DNA of 17,682 nucleotides from Phycisphaerae bacterium (GTDB lineage: Bacteria; Planctomycetota; Phycisphaerae; UBA1845). Below are positions 1 to 8,835 of the stretch, piece by piece (position 1 is the stretch's first letter; each line of letters starts with the position of its first letter). The DNA lies in NCBI GenBank assembly GCA_021604825.1, contig BQJS01000092.1, forward strand, positions 1 to 17,682. Direction: 5' to 3'. The notes beneath the pieces are model-generated. The model was not told where the DNA came from. It saw nothing but the letters and a program-made list of their open reading frames with translations, and did no database searches. The position numbers and the translations under genes are program-made.

Positions 1-506
1 CGACGGTGCGGATTCGATTCAGTGCCAGCGATCTTTCCATTGGAACAATTGTCGAATGCGCCGTCGATGCTGTGCGTGTTGAGGTTTATTCGTGCGATGG
101 GTCCGCGTCGTGTGCTGACGGCATCTTGAATCAGGATGAGGTGCGGATCGATTGTGGTGGTTCGTGCGATCCTTGTGTGTGTACTTTGGACGCTGAGTGC
201 GAAGACGGACAGTTTTGTACTGGCACGAGGGCGTGTGACTCATTCGGAATGTGCGTCTCGTCGAGTTTGCCTTGCGGTGATGGTGAGTGGTGTCGCGAAT
301 CGGACGATCAGTGTGTGGTGTATGGCAACGGTGATTTTGATTCAGACGGTGATGTCGACCTGAGCGATTTCGCGCAATTTCAGTCGTGCTTCGGAGTGGT
401 ACCGATCGGACCGTGCGAGCCGGGCAATCTGATCGGTGGGGGCGTTATTGATTTGGAAGACTTCAGCGAATTTGCCGGGAACCTCGTCGCGCCTATCAGC
501 CCCTGA
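1..506 (+). CDS. Secreted Cys-rich protein with dockerin-type C terminus (5' partial)
   Basis: The frame is open to the left edge (codon at 3-5 is ACG), so the GTG at 6 is probably internal and this is the C-terminal part of a larger surface or secreted protein. It ends with TGA at 504-506. From the first GTG, a short beta-rich end (about residues 1-28) is followed by a Cys-rich stretch (about 29-105) with motifs such as DCGGSCDPC and CTLDAEC, as seen in extracellular disulfide-rich repeats. The last 60 residues contain a dockerin-type calcium loop, DFDSDGDVDLSDF, followed by a Cys pair (QSCF, GPCEP). A second, degenerate loop, NLIGGGVIDLEDF, has lost most of its Asp ligands. This tail is common in planctomycete secreted proteins. 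The catalytic or adhesive part lies outside the window, so the function cannot be told. Confidence 0.75.
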   Translation, partial: TVRIRFSASDLSIGTIVECAVDAVRVEVYSCDGSASCADGILNQDEVRIDCGGSCDPCVCTLDAECEDGQFCTGTRACDSFGMCVSSSLPCGDGEWCRESDDQCVVYGNGDFDSDGDVDLSDFAQFQSCFGVVPIGPCEPGNLIGGGVIDLEDFSEFAGNLVAPISP

Positions 507-860
507 GTGTCATTTGTTGGAGTTTCTGAAAGATCTCGGACACATTTTGGCCAACTGATTGGCCCTGCAAGTGTTTGATTTTCAACCATGCGAGGGGGCT
601 CGGAGAGGTCTCTGGTGCATTTGAGCTTGACTTGGCAGTCTATTTTTTCGAGAATATATGCGTGTGGTCCAAAGCGTGTGTAGCGACCGGCGACAAACCA
701 AGCGTTTCTAGCTGGCCGCGTTGATTTCTAGGTTGGCGTGATATGCGTTTGTCGCTGATGCGTCGTCCTTCGTCGAAATCAATCTTAAGGCAAACTGATC
801 ATCCCGAACATAACTTACTGTGAACCGTGCTGGGTTTCATGGTCTTGGAGATTCAATATT
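507..860. other. Intergenic region upstream of the first pseudopilin gene
   Basis: This is 354 bases without a supportable gene; the frames crossing it are short and lack ribosome binding sites. It holds one candidate sigma-70-like promoter (632-660) and the ribosome binding site for the gene at 861. I see no strong terminator after the gene ending at 506; only a weak GGCC/GGCC pairing occurs around 549-566. Confidence 0.6.
632..660 (+). promoter_or_regulatory. Candidate sigma-70-type promoter for pseudopilin gene 1
   Basis: TTGGCA (632-637, one mismatch to TTGACA), a 17-base T-rich spacer, then TATATG (655-660). The start codon lies about 200 bases downstream, which would leave a long leader. 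It was identified by eye only. The bases TCGAGAATA at 648-656 recur at 2010-2018, just before the paralogous gene. Confidence 0.4.
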
Positions 861-1898
861 ATGGCTAGAGTACGAGCCCGCAGTCATCGCGGATTTACAC
901 TGGTTGAATTGCTGGTTGTTATTTCAATCATTGCCCTCTTGGTTTCAATCCTCTTGCCTTCTTTGCAAAAAGCGCGCGATAGCGCGAAACGCATCAAGTG
1001 CAGTGCAAATGTTCGAGGCATCACTCAGGCGGGTTTGACTTACGCTGCTGACGACCGTCTTGAATTTGCGATTCCGATCAACAAAGCCGACGCTACGCAA
1101 CCAGAATCGTATCGATCGGTTTATGCGTATGGCGGAAAAAGTGGTACCGGCCACACGGGATTGGTCAATCAAAGTTTCTTTTCGGGCAAACGAGGCCAAG
1201 GGTCGGTCCACAGGCCGCTCAATCGGGTCATGTATCCGAAAGCAACCTTTATTAATCCTCCTCCACCATTCGACTTTTGGGATGAAGATGCCAAGGAAGA
1301 CCTGCCAATCTACACCTGCCCGGGCGACAAAGGTTTTCCCGGGATGCACATGCAAGGGTGGAGCGACAACAAGAACACAACCTCATACGACTATTTTGGA
1401 ACAGCTTACAACGCAAACGTGTACTTGATTGGGCAGTCGGGAATCGGGGTGACGGTTGCGTCGAACTCACCTTATTACCGTTCGCTCTCGCAAGTTCCAA
1501 ACGCCGGAAATACGATTCTGTATATGGAAAACGCAGCGCGATATGCCCAATATGCAGAAAACTCGGAATTGAATCAGGATTCATCCGGTGGTTGCCATTG
1601 GCCCTATGCATATGCAAAATTTACGGCCAAAGGTTATCACAAGCAGAATTGGCGCTTCAACGTCGCGTTCTGCGATGGGTCAGCCCGTTGGATCAAGATC
1701 AAAGGCCATGGGCGTGTTGATTATGGTCCTGGAACCGTGGAGGCGACGAATCAGTGCATCCTCGTCCGTGGACCGGATTGGCAGGTCGATACGATGCCGT
1801 CAGACCCAAAGAACACCCACAAAACCAGATCAGCGGATATCAGCGGACACGTGCAGTTGGATGGCACGGAGGGACAGTTCTTGGTTGTTGATCAATAG
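861..1898 (+). CDS. Pseudopilin-like protein with prepilin N-terminal methylation motif, copy 1
   Basis: 345 residues. A short basic leader of 11 residues ends in Gly11, followed by [16 protein letters not shown]: the prepilin peptidase motif, with cleavage after Gly11 and Glu at mature position 5 (E16), leading into a hydrophobic helix (about 12-32). The remainder is a periplasmic or surface domain related to the large planctomycete family of pilin-like proteins. Near the C terminus an H-(X)11-DG pattern (HKQNW...FCDGSA) resembles the H-X9-DG motif of that family. The start is ATG with GGAG at 847-850. The next gene downstream is a close paralogue. The exact role (type II secretion-like, pilus or surface structure) is unknown; pseudopilin is an inference from the N terminus. 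The family assignment is firm. Confidence 0.85.
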   Translation: MARVRARSHRGFTLVELLVVISIIALLVSILLPSLQKARDSAKRIKCSANVRGITQAGLTYAADDRLEFAIPINKADATQPESYRSVYAYGGKSGTGHTGLVNQSFFSGKRGQGSVHRPLNRVMYPKATFINPPPPFDFWDEDAKEDLPIYTCPGDKGFPGMHMQGWSDNKNTTSYDYFGTAYNANVYLIGQSGIGVTVASNSPYYRSLSQVPNAGNTILYMENAARYAQYAENSELNQDSSGGCHWPYAYAKFTAKGYHKQNWRFNVAFCDGSARWIKIKGHGRVDYGPGTVEATNQCILVRGPDWQVDTMPSDPKNTHKTRSADISGHVQLDGTEGQFLVVDQ

Positions 1899-1942
1899 TC
1901 GCTGATCGTGCAATTCGATATTTACGTGCTGAATGCACGACG

Positions 1943-1981
1943 GGCACTCTGGCGAACTTAGGTTCATCAGAGTGCCTTTTT
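1943..1981 (+). terminator. Intrinsic terminator after pseudopilin copy 1
   Basis: GGCACTCTG (1943-1951) pairs with CAGAGTGCC (1968-1976), a perfect 9-bp stem followed directly by TTTTT (1977-1981). Inside the loop GAAC (1954-1957) can pair with GTTC (1962-1965) around a TTAG tetraloop, so the hairpin is nearly continuous. It lies 45 bases after the stop codon at 1898 and should insulate the two paralogous genes. Confidence 0.88.
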
Positions 1982-2005
1982 GTTATGGATTTCAAACGAA
2001 TCTGA

Positions 2006-2020
2006 ATTCTCGAGAATAAT
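2006..2020 (+). promoter_or_regulatory. Palindrome and possible -10 element before pseudopilin copy 2
   Basis: ATTCTCGAGAAT (2006-2017) is a perfect 12-base palindrome that overlaps AATAAT (2015-2020), a good -10 match. TTCAAA at 1991-1996 could be the -35, with an 18-base spacer. The start codon follows only 15 bases after the -10, which would give a very short leader, so either the promoter or the dyad (an operator?) may be coincidental. Confidence 0.3.
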
Positions 2021-2035
2021 CAGAAGAATTTGGCC

Positions 2036-3130
2036 ATGATTGAACGAATCTCAATCCGTCCTCGGTGGTTCGGTAATCACCACGCCTGCGATTGTGTGCG
2101 GCGTGGTGGATTCACCTTGGTTGAGTTGCTGGTGGTTGTCTCGATCATTGCACTGCTAATTTCGATCTTGCTTCCCGCGCTGCAAGGTGCCCGAGATAAC
2201 GCGAAACTGCTTAAGTGTGCGGTCAATGTGCGCAGCATAGTGCAAGCGGGACTGACCTATGCGTCCGATGATCGGCAGGAATGGGGAATTCCAGTCAACG
2301 TAGGTGACGCAGAGAATATCGACTCGTGGCGATCGTACTATGCGTATGGGGGGAAGAGCGGCAGCGGGCACACAGGGGATACTGCCACGAGTTTCTTCTC
2401 TGGCGAAGATCTCCGGTTCCACGGATCCATTCATCGTCCACTCAATCGCGTGCTGTATCCAAAAGCCAATTTCTATCAACCGACACCATCGTCCGAAAGC
2501 TGGGAGCCGGACACCAAAGAAAACCTTCCCGTTTATCAGTGTCCAAGCGACAAGGGTTTCCCCGGCATGCATATGAAGGGGTGGAGTCAGAGGCCCGAAG
2601 TGACCTCATACGACTTCTTCGGGACGTCTTATAGCGCCAACGTCTACTTGGTCAGCGCGCAAGGTGCAGGTAAGCCCGTCGATTCCAATTCACCTTACCA
2701 ACGGTCGTTGTCACGTGTGCCCAATCCGGGAAACACGATTTTGTATTTGGAAAATGCTGCGCGCTACGCGGCGTATGCAAACAATCCTGAACTGATTCAA
2801 CCCACGGATGACTGCTGGTGGCCCTACAGCTATGGAACATTCATCGCGAAGGGGTGGCACAAGAAAAACTTTCGATTCAACGTTGGATTTTGTGACGGTT
2901 CAGCCCGCAAGATCAAACTGAAAGGTCACGGTTTGGTCCAGTACGGCCCGGGGACAATTGAAGAGGTCAATCGTTGTATCTTGCTTCGTGGAGCCGATTG
3001 GCAACTCGACACGCTGCCCGCCAGATTGGTCAAAACCAATAAGATTCGATCGCAGGACATCGATGGTCATACGCCACAGCGTGACGGTGTTGATGGCCAG
3101 TTCTTGGTTGTGGACCATCCAGGAAGTTAG
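2036..3130 (+). CDS. Pseudopilin-like protein with prepilin N-terminal methylation motif, copy 2
   Basis: 364 residues from the ATG at 2036. A TTG at 2030 is also in frame, but AGAAG at 2022-2026 gives good spacing only to the ATG. The leader is longer (25 residues) than in copy 1. The prepilin motif is G25[16 protein letters not shown], with Glu at mature position 5 (E30). The rest aligns end to end with the 861-1898 product, roughly 60% identity by eye, with shared blocks such as [23 protein letters not shown] and FCDGSAR. The last residues (QFLVVD) are also conserved. The pair is a tandem duplication with an intrinsic terminator between them, so expression may be independent. Function in secretion, pilus or surface structure is not shown. 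Confidence 0.85.
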   Translation: MIERISIRPRWFGNHHACDCVRRGGFTLVELLVVVSIIALLISILLPALQGARDNAKLLKCAVNVRSIVQAGLTYASDDRQEWGIPVNVGDAENIDSWRSYYAYGGKSGSGHTGDTATSFFSGEDLRFHGSIHRPLNRVLYPKANFYQPTPSSESWEPDTKENLPVYQCPSDKGFPGMHMKGWSQRPEVTSYDFFGTSYSANVYLVSAQGAGKPVDSNSPYQRSLSRVPNPGNTILYLENAARYAAYANNPELIQPTDDCWWPYSYGTFIAKGWHKKNFRFNVGFCDGSARKIKLKGHGLVQYGPGTIEEVNRCILLRGADWQLDTLPARLVKTNKIRSQDIDGHTPQRDGVDGQFLVVDHPGS

Positions 3131-3390
3131 CATCAATTGCGATTCTGCATAATCGCCAATCCAAACGAGAGCCAACTTCGCGAAGAGATCCGCATGATGT
3201 CTTCGAAACGTCCTTGGCAGCTGCGCCCTGCAACCGTGGACAAATTCGATGCCCGCCCTGCGAAATTCAATTAGATTGAATTCGCCACACGTCAAGCGCG
3301 AAGACCGATAATCCCGCCGCCCTGCAATAGCGCTGGCATTTTGCGCAAGTTCGTGACTCCAAACCAGCGTGCTCAAAAAGGGGCATTCTT
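3131..3390. other. Intergenic region with an isolated inverted repeat
   Basis: 260 bases without a supportable gene. One hairpin is present: GCGAAATTCAAT (3260-3271) pairs with ATTGAATTCGC (3275-3285) around a 3-base loop, with a single bulged A. No T-tract follows, so it is not a classical terminator. It might be an operator, an RNA 3' end or chance. Confidence 0.4.
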
Positions 3391-3507
3391 ATGACTTCCC
3401 TGTTGTTCACCGATGAAGAGAGTAAGGCTTCGTCTGTCCTGGCAGTCCTCCGCATTCGTGTGGATGACCGAAGGTTGGAATCTTATGGAAGCTTCGGGCT
3501 TTTCTAG
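3391..3507 (+). CDS. Possible small ORF (38 aa) upstream of the response regulator
   Basis: ATG at 3391 preceded by AAAAAGGGG (3375-3383), a strong ribosome binding site at 7 bases spacing, reads MTSLLFTDEESKASSVLAVL and continues for 18 more residues to TAG at 3505-3507. It ends 14 bases before the GTG start of the REC-GAF-HD-GYP gene, in a different frame. No family is recognised and there is no signal peptide. A CCGAAG/CTTCGG hairpin (3468-3497) followed by CTTTT lies within its last codons. It could be a short regulatory leader ORF, a small protein translationally coupled to the regulator, or a chance ORF. The good ribosome binding site is the main support. Confidence 0.35.
   Translation: MTSLLFTDEESKASSVLAVLRIRVDDRRLESYGSFGLF
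3468..3503 (+). promoter_or_regulatory. Hairpin with short T-run, possible attenuator before the response regulator
   Basis: CCGAAG (3468-3473) pairs with CTTCGG (3492-3497), with an 18-base loop, then GCTTTT. The stem is short and the T-run has only four bases, so termination would be weak. It sits inside the end of the small ORF and 19 bases before the start of the regulator. Confidence 0.25.
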
Positions 3508-3521
3508 TGGATTGAATTTGA

Positions 3522-5162
3522 GTGGTAGATCGCGGCACCAAGAATCCTGATCGATTAGGGCACGTCTTGATCGTTGAAGACGACCGGAGCCTAGCCGCGA
3601 TCGTGCGCGCTCACATGGTCAATGCTGGATTTGGTGCGACCATGACTCACAACGGCGAGCTTGGCCTCGAGATCGCACAAAATGAGCTTCCGGACGTCAT
3701 CATCCTCGATATTCAATTGCCCGGTCTCGATGGGCTCAGCGTCACCCGCGCCCTTCGTGAGAACGAAGAGACCAAGGATATCCCGGTCATTCTCATAACG
3801 GCGCGCGGCGGTCGGGACGACGTCGTCTTGGGCCTTGATGCAGGCGCGCAGGATTACGTGGTCAAGCCGTTCGATGTGGTTGAACTGACGGCCCGCGTGC
3901 GTTCGATGTTAAAGCTCCGCAACGCTCAGCTTGAGATCGCGGAACTCAATCACCAACTCGAATTTGAAGTCGAGAAGAAGTCGAAACGTTTGGAACTGCT
4001 CTATTCGTTCGTCCGCGACCTGAACAAAGCCCCCAATCCAGAGCGGATCTACGATTTGGTGACCGAAGCCGTTCACAAAGTGTGTGGGTGCAAGCGCATT
4101 TCGATTATGGTTCTCGATTCGGCCACCGACCAATTGAAATGCAAGCGAGCCCTGGGCGTCTCCCCTGAGGTGGCTGAACACATGTGCGTCCAGTCAGATG
4201 CCGGGATCGCCGGTAAGGTGTTTTCAACCGGCACCACGATGGTCGCCCGCGCCCACGAGAAGCCTGGCGACACGGACAGCGTTTACTTGACCGACAGCTT
4301 TTTAAGCACGCCGCTGGTTTCGACATATATGGTGAGTGGATCGAAACGTCTCGGTGTTCTTAATGTCACGGATAAGCAAAACGGCGAGCCTTTTGAAGCC
4401 GACGAGATCGACTGTATTTGTTCGATCGCAGATTCCGCCGCCATCGCGTTGCACAATGCCGAGCAGCGGTCGGACTTGAAGCATTCGCTCAACGCGTTGC
4501 TCTCGACGGTTGGCCGGCTTAGCGAGTATCGCGACGAGGAAACCGGACTGCACCTCGAGCGCGTCAAGGAATACACGAAGTTGCTGGCGCGACAGCTGGC
4601 AAGGAATCCCGATTTTTCAGACGTCGTCACGAACAGTTTCGTTGAGGACATCTACCAAGCCGCCCCGTTGCACGATTTGGGGAAGGTCGGCATCTCAGAC
4701 GAGATCCTCAACAAGCCAGGTCAGTTGACCGACGAAGAATTTCAAATCATGAAGACGCACACGTCGATCGGGCGACACACGCTGGCGCTGGCGATTGAAG
4801 AGGCTGGCCCGGTCCCGCTGCTGCAACTCTGTGCTGATATCGCTTTCTGTCATCATGAGCGCTTTGACGGCAAGGGGTATCCTCGTGGGATCAAGGGGGT
4901 AGAGATTCCTCTATGTGCCCGTATCATCGCCTTGGTTGATGCGTACGATGCCATTACCAGCCAGCGTTGCTACAAGAAGCCGATGCCCCACGCAGAAGCC
5001 GTTCGGCGCATCACTGAGGATTCTGGGAAGCATTTCGACCCGAGGATTGTCGAGGCTTTCTTGGAAGTGGAATCAGAATTCGACGTAATTCGACAGTCAA
5101 AAGCCGATACCGAACAAACACTCCAATCGGCTGGCGCACAATCTGCGAGTCACTCCGTCTAA
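3522..5162 (+). CDS. Response regulator with GAF and HD-GYP domains (predicted c-di-GMP phosphodiesterase)
   Basis: 546 residues. An N-terminal receiver domain (about 14-130) has the acidic pocket E19-D20-D21, phospho-acceptor D63 (ILDIQLPGLDG) and K115 (VVKPFD). A short coiled-coil-like linker (about 135-160) leads into a GAF domain (about 165-315). The HD-GYP domain (about 330-525) has ETGLHLERV, the catalytic H384-D385 (HDLGK), H444-H445-E446 and GYP 452-454, so all hallmark residues are present. HD-GYP proteins hydrolyse c-di-GMP to GMP or pGpG, so this protein probably lowers c-di-GMP on phosphorylation by an unknown histidine kinase and on GAF-domain ligand binding. The GTG at 3522 directly follows an in-frame TGA (3519-3521), so it is the earliest possible start; the ribosome binding site is weak. 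No partner kinase is in the window. Confidence 0.9.
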   Translation: MVDRGTKNPDRLGHVLIVEDDRSLAAIVRAHMVNAGFGATMTHNGELGLEIAQNELPDVIILDIQLPGLDGLSVTRALRENEETKDIPVILITARGGRDDVVLGLDAGAQDYVVKPFDVVELTARVRSMLKLRNAQLEIAELNHQLEFEVEKKSKRLELLYSFVRDLNKAPNPERIYDLVTEAVHKVCGCKRISIMVLDSATDQLKCKRALGVSPEVAEHMCVQSDAGIAGKVFSTGTTMVARAHEKPGDTDSVYLTDSFLSTPLVSTYMVSGSKRLGVLNVTDKQNGEPFEADEIDCICSIADSAAIALHNAEQRSDLKHSLNALLSTVGRLSEYRDEETGLHLERVKEYTKLLARQLARNPDFSDVVTNSFVEDIYQAAPLHDLGKVGISDEILNKPGQLTDEEFQIMKTHTSIGRHTLALAIEEAGPVPLLQLCADIAFCHHERFDGKGYPRGIKGVEIPLCARIIALVDAYDAITSQRCYKKPMPHAEAVRRITEDSGKHFDPRIVEAFLEVESEFDVIRQSKADTEQTLQSAGAQSASHSV

Positions 5163-5256
5163 TCGGTCCTTCGGTCTCCGAATTTCAATCGTTAAACTGC
5201 AATGGACTTACGATATGGGGCGCTTGCTCGGCCGATGGTGATGCGGACCGTTCGGT

Positions 5257-5778
5257 CTAGGCTTCGAACATGTCGGGGACGTTGGTTGATATGTGCGAAA
5301 GCAGATCCTGGACACTGACCACGCCCAGCGGTTGTTGATCGTCATTCACCACGGGAACATGACGGAACCCACCAACGGACATTTTGTTGAGGGCGAAGGT
5401 GAGCGGGGTCTCTGCTTCAAGTGCCTCGGGTGCTGGCGTCATGAAATCGCGGACTGGGGCTTCCTTCAGCGTTTCGTAGTCGGCGGAAAGCTTTCGCAGA
5501 ACGTCGCGTTCGGTGAAGATCCCAACGAGTACACCGTCATAAGACACCAGGGCACAGGTGCGGCCTCTTTCGGACATTTGCTCCACAACCGTCTGAACAG
5601 TGTCGAGCGGTGAAACGATGAGGGGATCGGGTTTGACGGCATTGATGACGTGGTCGTGATGCAGCCGCTCTTCGAGTGGATCGAGCGAACAGGTTTCGAC
5701 CGACGCGAGATCGCTGTCGCAATCGACGCAGTTGTCGGCACCATCGAAGTTTTCAGTTCCGCAAGCAGGGCAAAGCAT
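5257..5778 (-). CDS. Zinc-ribbon protein with tandem CBS domains
   Basis: 173 residues. The N terminus has two CXXC knuckles (C3-C6 and C17-C20), a small zinc ribbon. Two CBS domains follow (about 45-105 and 108-170), with GIFTERDVL and GGFRHVPVV signatures. CBS pairs (Bateman modules) commonly bind AMP, ADP, ATP or SAM and regulate partner proteins. Here the protein is the last gene of the CBS-korA-korB-CBS minus-strand cluster, 87 bases after korB. It has a very good ribosome binding site (AAAAGGAG, 5 bases before the ATG at 5778). Its CBS region closely resembles that of the 8896-9366 product, but the zinc ribbon is unique to this one. The role as a sensor or regulator of KorAB is an inference from position. 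No enzymatic domain is visible. Confidence 0.85.
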   Translation of the reverse strand: MLCPACGTENFDGADNCVDCDSDLASVETCSLDPLEERLHHDHVINAVKPDPLIVSPLDTVQTVVEQMSERGRTCALVSYDGVLVGIFTERDVLRKLSADYETLKEAPVRDFMTPAPEALEAETPLTFALNKMSVGGFRHVPVVNDDQQPLGVVSVQDLLSHISTNVPDMFEA

Positions 5779-5865
5779 AATGACTCCTTTTCAATCTGAA
5801 GCGTGACTCTTTCCCCTGAGACTCTCCGGACTTCTTGATGAACGCACTCGCAATTCAGCGGTTTT

Positions 5866-6894
5866 CTACTCGACTGTCCAAGTATCTCCCGCGTTGAGCA
5901 GCTTGTCGATTTCGGCGTCTTCAGCCGCTTCCGAGGTGGGCGTCGCATCGCACATATCATCGAGGACATATTCGTAGCAAGGACGTTCAACGGCACGGAA
6001 CACGCCAAATGGCTCTGGAAATTCCGGATGGTGCATGCGACTCAAGAGGTACGACAGCGACGGTTCTGCTGCCTTCTCATCATGGAAGAGCAGGTCGTCT
6101 TCGCTGACGCCATCGCCCAGGCTGACGATTTCCGGGTTTGTACAATTCAGGCGAATGCCTTTGTCGCGATCCTTACCAAAGATGAGGGGCTTGCCATGCT
6201 CGAGGATGAGCCGGGTCTCATTTTTGGTGTCTTTGTCGGTCGCGTAACTGAACGCACCGTTGTTAAAGATATTGCAGTTTTGGTAGATCTCGATGAATGA
6301 CGTGCCTTTGTGCTGGGCGGCGCGTTCGAGAACGTATCCCATGTGCTTGAGGTCCACGTCGAGCGTACGGGCGACGAAACTGGCTTCGGCACCGATCGCC
6401 ACCGACAACGGGTGGAGCGGGAAGTCGATCGCACCCTTGGGTGACGTCTTGGTCCGCTTGCCGACCTCTGATGTCGGGGAATATTGCCCCTTGGTCAAAC
6501 CGTAGATGCGGTTGTTAAACAGCAGCACGGTCATGTCGATGTTGCGGCGGATGGCGTGGAGCAAGTGATTACCACCGATGCTCAACCCGTCTCCGTCACC
6601 CGTAACCACCCAGACCTGCAGTTCGGGTCGGGCGATCTTAAGTCCGCTGGCGACGGCCATCGCTCGCCCGTGGATGGAGTGAAAACCATACGTATTCATG
6701 TAGTATGGGAACCGGCTTGAACAACCGATGCCCGACACGAAGACGATGTTCTCCTTCGGGATACTCAAGGCAGGCAGGGTCTTTTTGACCTGGGCCAATA
6801 TCGCATAGTCGCCGCAGCCCGGGCACCATCGCACCTCTTGATCAGAGGCAAAATCGGAGGGCTTGAGCGGTTCGACCGGCATTTCTACTTTCAT
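5866..6894 (-). CDS. korB: 2-oxoacid (2-oxoglutarate):ferredoxin oxidoreductase, beta subunit
   Basis: 342 residues. This is the thiamine pyrophosphate-binding subunit, with WCPGCGDY (C24, C27), C58 (GIGCSSRF) and C207 (YQNCNIF) placed as the four Cys ligands of the [4Fe-4S] cluster. The TPP/Mg motif is GDGDGLSIGGNH (99-110) with N127-N128, followed by GLTKGQYSPTS. Together with KorA it catalyses reversible CoA-dependent oxidative decarboxylation of a 2-oxoacid with reduction of ferredoxin. The GLTKGQ motif and gene order favour 2-oxoglutarate over pyruvate, but substrate preference cannot be proven from sequence. It starts 13 bases after korA ends, so the two are surely cotranscribed; the ribosome binding site is only a weak GAAAG. 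The C-terminal extension after about residue 300 is acidic. No separate ferredoxin-like (delta) subunit is present. Confidence 0.93.
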   Translation of the reverse strand: MKVEMPVEPLKPSDFASDQEVRWCPGCGDYAILAQVKKTLPALSIPKENIVFVSGIGCSSRFPYYMNTYGFHSIHGRAMAVASGLKIARPELQVWVVTGDGDGLSIGGNHLLHAIRRNIDMTVLLFNNRIYGLTKGQYSPTSEVGKRTKTSPKGAIDFPLHPLSVAIGAEASFVARTLDVDLKHMGYVLERAAQHKGTSFIEIYQNCNIFNNGAFSYATDKDTKNETRLILEHGKPLIFGKDRDKGIRLNCTNPEIVSLGDGVSEDDLLFHDEKAAEPSLSYLLSRMHHPEFPEPFGVFRAVERPCYEYVLDDMCDATPTSEAAEDAEIDKLLNAGDTWTVE

Positions 6895-6907
6895 AGCATC
6901 AATTCTT

Positions 6908-8779
6908 TCAAATCTCGTTCAAAGCGGATTCGATTGCTTCTTCAATTTCGGAAACGAGGAAGGGTTTCCCCTGCACCTTGTTAACGCCCTTTGCGTCCAC
7001 CAAAAAGTCACTGCGCAATTTAATGATCAATTGTCCCATGTTCATCTCGGGGACGATCACCTTCTTGTAGCGCTTGAGCACTTCACCTGTGTTCTTCGGC
7101 ATCGGGTTGAGGTAACGCAGGTGAGCGTGGGCGACGGCTTTGCCATTCCCGTTTGAGCGTTCGACAGCCGTCGTGATAGCGCCGTACGTACTGCCCCATC
7201 CAACGATGAGCAGATCGGCATCGGGATTGCCTTCCACCTTGAGATCGGGGATCGTCATGGCGACATTGGCAACCTTGTCAGCCCGCTCGTTAATCATCTT
7301 CTGGTGGTTGTCCGGATCGTAGTTGACATTGCCGGTGCCCGACTGCTTTTCAAGGCCACCGATGCGATGTTCAAGCCCCTTGGTTCCGGGAATCGCCCAA
7401 GGTCGTGAGCCCAGTTTGTCGCGCTCGTAGGGCATGAACGTGTCCCCGTTGGTGTTCTCCGCATGTTTCACCGGGAACTGGGGCAAGTCTTTCGATTTTG
7501 GAATACGCCAAGGCTCGCTTCCGTTGGCGAGGTAGCCGTCGGTCAGAAGAATGACCGGGGTCATGTATTGGACGGCAATCCGTATGGCTTCGACGGCCAT
7601 GTCGAAACAATCTGACGGTGTACATGCCGCAATAATTGGCATCGGGCATTCACCGTTTCGCCCCCACATCGCTTGCAGGTAATCTGATTGTTCCGTCTTG
7701 GTCGGAAGTCCCGTACTCGGGCCACCACGCTGGACGTTGACGATGACAAGCGGCAGTTCTGTCATGACGGCTAGGCCCATCGCTTCACCCTTGAGGGCGA
7801 CACCGGGGCCACTCGTACTCGTCACGGCGCAATCACCGCCAAAGGCTGCGCCGATGGCCGAACAGATTGCCGCAATTTCGTCTTCGGCTTGGAACGTTTT
7901 CACGCCCATCTGCGGCATCGATGCCAGCGTTTCGAGAATCGTGCTTGCCGGCGTGATTGGGTAGCTGCCCAAGAATAGTTTCTTTCCGGCACGGCGGGCA
8001 GCCGTTGCGAGTCCGATGGCTGTCGCTTCGTTACCGGTAATCTTGCGATACTTGCCTGGCTCGATTTTGGCCTTGGCGACGCGGTACGCCTGGGGGAACA
8101 ATTCGATTGTGTCGCAATAGTTCCAGCCAGCGCGGAGGGCGGCGGTATTGGCGTCAGCCACCGCGGGCGTCTTGCCCATTTTCTTGGTGATCCAATCTTC
8201 GATCGGCGTCAGCGGTCGCTCATATAACCAGCACACCACGCCCAAGGCGAAGAAGTTCTTGCAGCGATTGACGCCCTTTGTATTCAGGCCGAAATCGCTG
8301 GCGGCTTCGGTCGTCAACTTGCCCATCGGAAGCTTGTGGACGCGATAATCACGCAGCGTTCCATCTTCCAAAGGGCTGACATCGAGACCGGCCTTTTGAA
8401 GGTTTGTCTTGGTGAAGGCGTCCTCGTTGACAAGGATAATGCCGCCGTCGACAACATCCTTGTAATTCATTTTCAACGCAGCAGGGTTCATCGCGACAAG
8501 CGTATCCACCCGGTCACCCGGTGTGTGGATGTCAAACTTGCTGAAGTTGATCTGAAACCCACTGACGCCCGGAAGCGATCCCGCTGGTGCGCGAATCTCA
8601 GCCGGGAAGTCTGGCAGTGTCGCCACGTCGTTCCCGAAGATAGAGGAACTGTTGGTGAACTGCGTACCGGCAAGTTGCATACCGTCGCCAGAGTCGCCGC
8701 AGAAACGAACCGTAACGGTATCGTGTTCTTGTCGCTCTACTGGTTTCGCACTGTTTTGTGTGGCTGTTGACGTCGCCAT
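6908..8779 (-). CDS. korA: 2-oxoacid (2-oxoglutarate):ferredoxin oxidoreductase, fused gamma-alpha subunit
   Basis: 623 residues from the ATG at 8779. A GTG at 8791 would add four residues, but the AGGAG at 8791-8795 (minus strand) overlaps it and is 11 bases from the ATG. Residues about 20-210 form the gamma domain ([16 protein letters not shown]-like [10 protein letters not shown]), fused to the alpha region (about 245-623) with the YPITPAS motif (273-279), [14 protein letters not shown], and TSTSGPG. This fusion is the usual form of the two-subunit KorAB type found in many bacteria, distinct from four-subunit enzymes. KorA provides the CoA- and 2-oxoacid-contacting face and works with KorB just downstream (13-base gap). 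The pair can run oxidatively in the TCA cycle or reductively if ferredoxin is reduced. The upstream neighbour is a CBS-pair protein in the same orientation. Confidence 0.93.
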   Translation of the reverse strand: MATSTATQNSAKPVERQEHDTVTVRFCGDSGDGMQLAGTQFTNSSSIFGNDVATLPDFPAEIRAPAGSLPGVSGFQINFSKFDIHTPGDRVDTLVAMNPAALKMNYKDVVDGGIILVNEDAFTKTNLQKAGLDVSPLEDGTLRDYRVHKLPMGKLTTEAASDFGLNTKGVNRCKNFFALGVVCWLYERPLTPIEDWITKKMGKTPAVADANTAALRAGWNYCDTIELFPQAYRVAKAKIEPGKYRKITGNEATAIGLATAARRAGKKLFLGSYPITPASTILETLASMPQMGVKTFQAEDEIAAICSAIGAAFGGDCAVTSTSGPGVALKGEAMGLAVMTELPLVIVNVQRGGPSTGLPTKTEQSDYLQAMWGRNGECPMPIIAACTPSDCFDMAVEAIRIAVQYMTPVILLTDGYLANGSEPWRIPKSKDLPQFPVKHAENTNGDTFMPYERDKLGSRPWAIPGTKGLEHRIGGLEKQSGTGNVNYDPDNHQKMINERADKVANVAMTIPDLKVEGNPDADLLIVGWGSTYGAITTAVERSNGNGKAVAHAHLRYLNPMPKNTGEVLKRYKKVIVPEMNMGQLIIKLRSDFLVDAKGVNKVQGKPFLVSEIEEAIESALNEI

Positions 8780-8799
8780 CCGACTGATCACTCCTGAAT

Positions 8800-8814
8800 A
8801 TCATTGGCAATGAT
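8800..8814 (-). promoter_or_regulatory. Perfect dyad upstream of korA (possible operator)
   Basis: ATCATTG-G-CAATGAT is a perfect palindrome with 7-base arms, ending 20 bases before the korA start codon and next to its ribosome binding site. A repressor or activator site, or an RNA hairpin that controls initiation, are both possible. No transcription factor gene is in the window. Confidence 0.35.
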
Positions 8815-8835
8815 TGAATATGATCGAACACCTGC

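Noticed and set aside
5246..5257. GACCG-TT-CGGTC palindrome near the end of the zinc-ribbon CBS gene, as a terminator.
   Set aside because: The loop is only two bases and no T-run follows in either direction.
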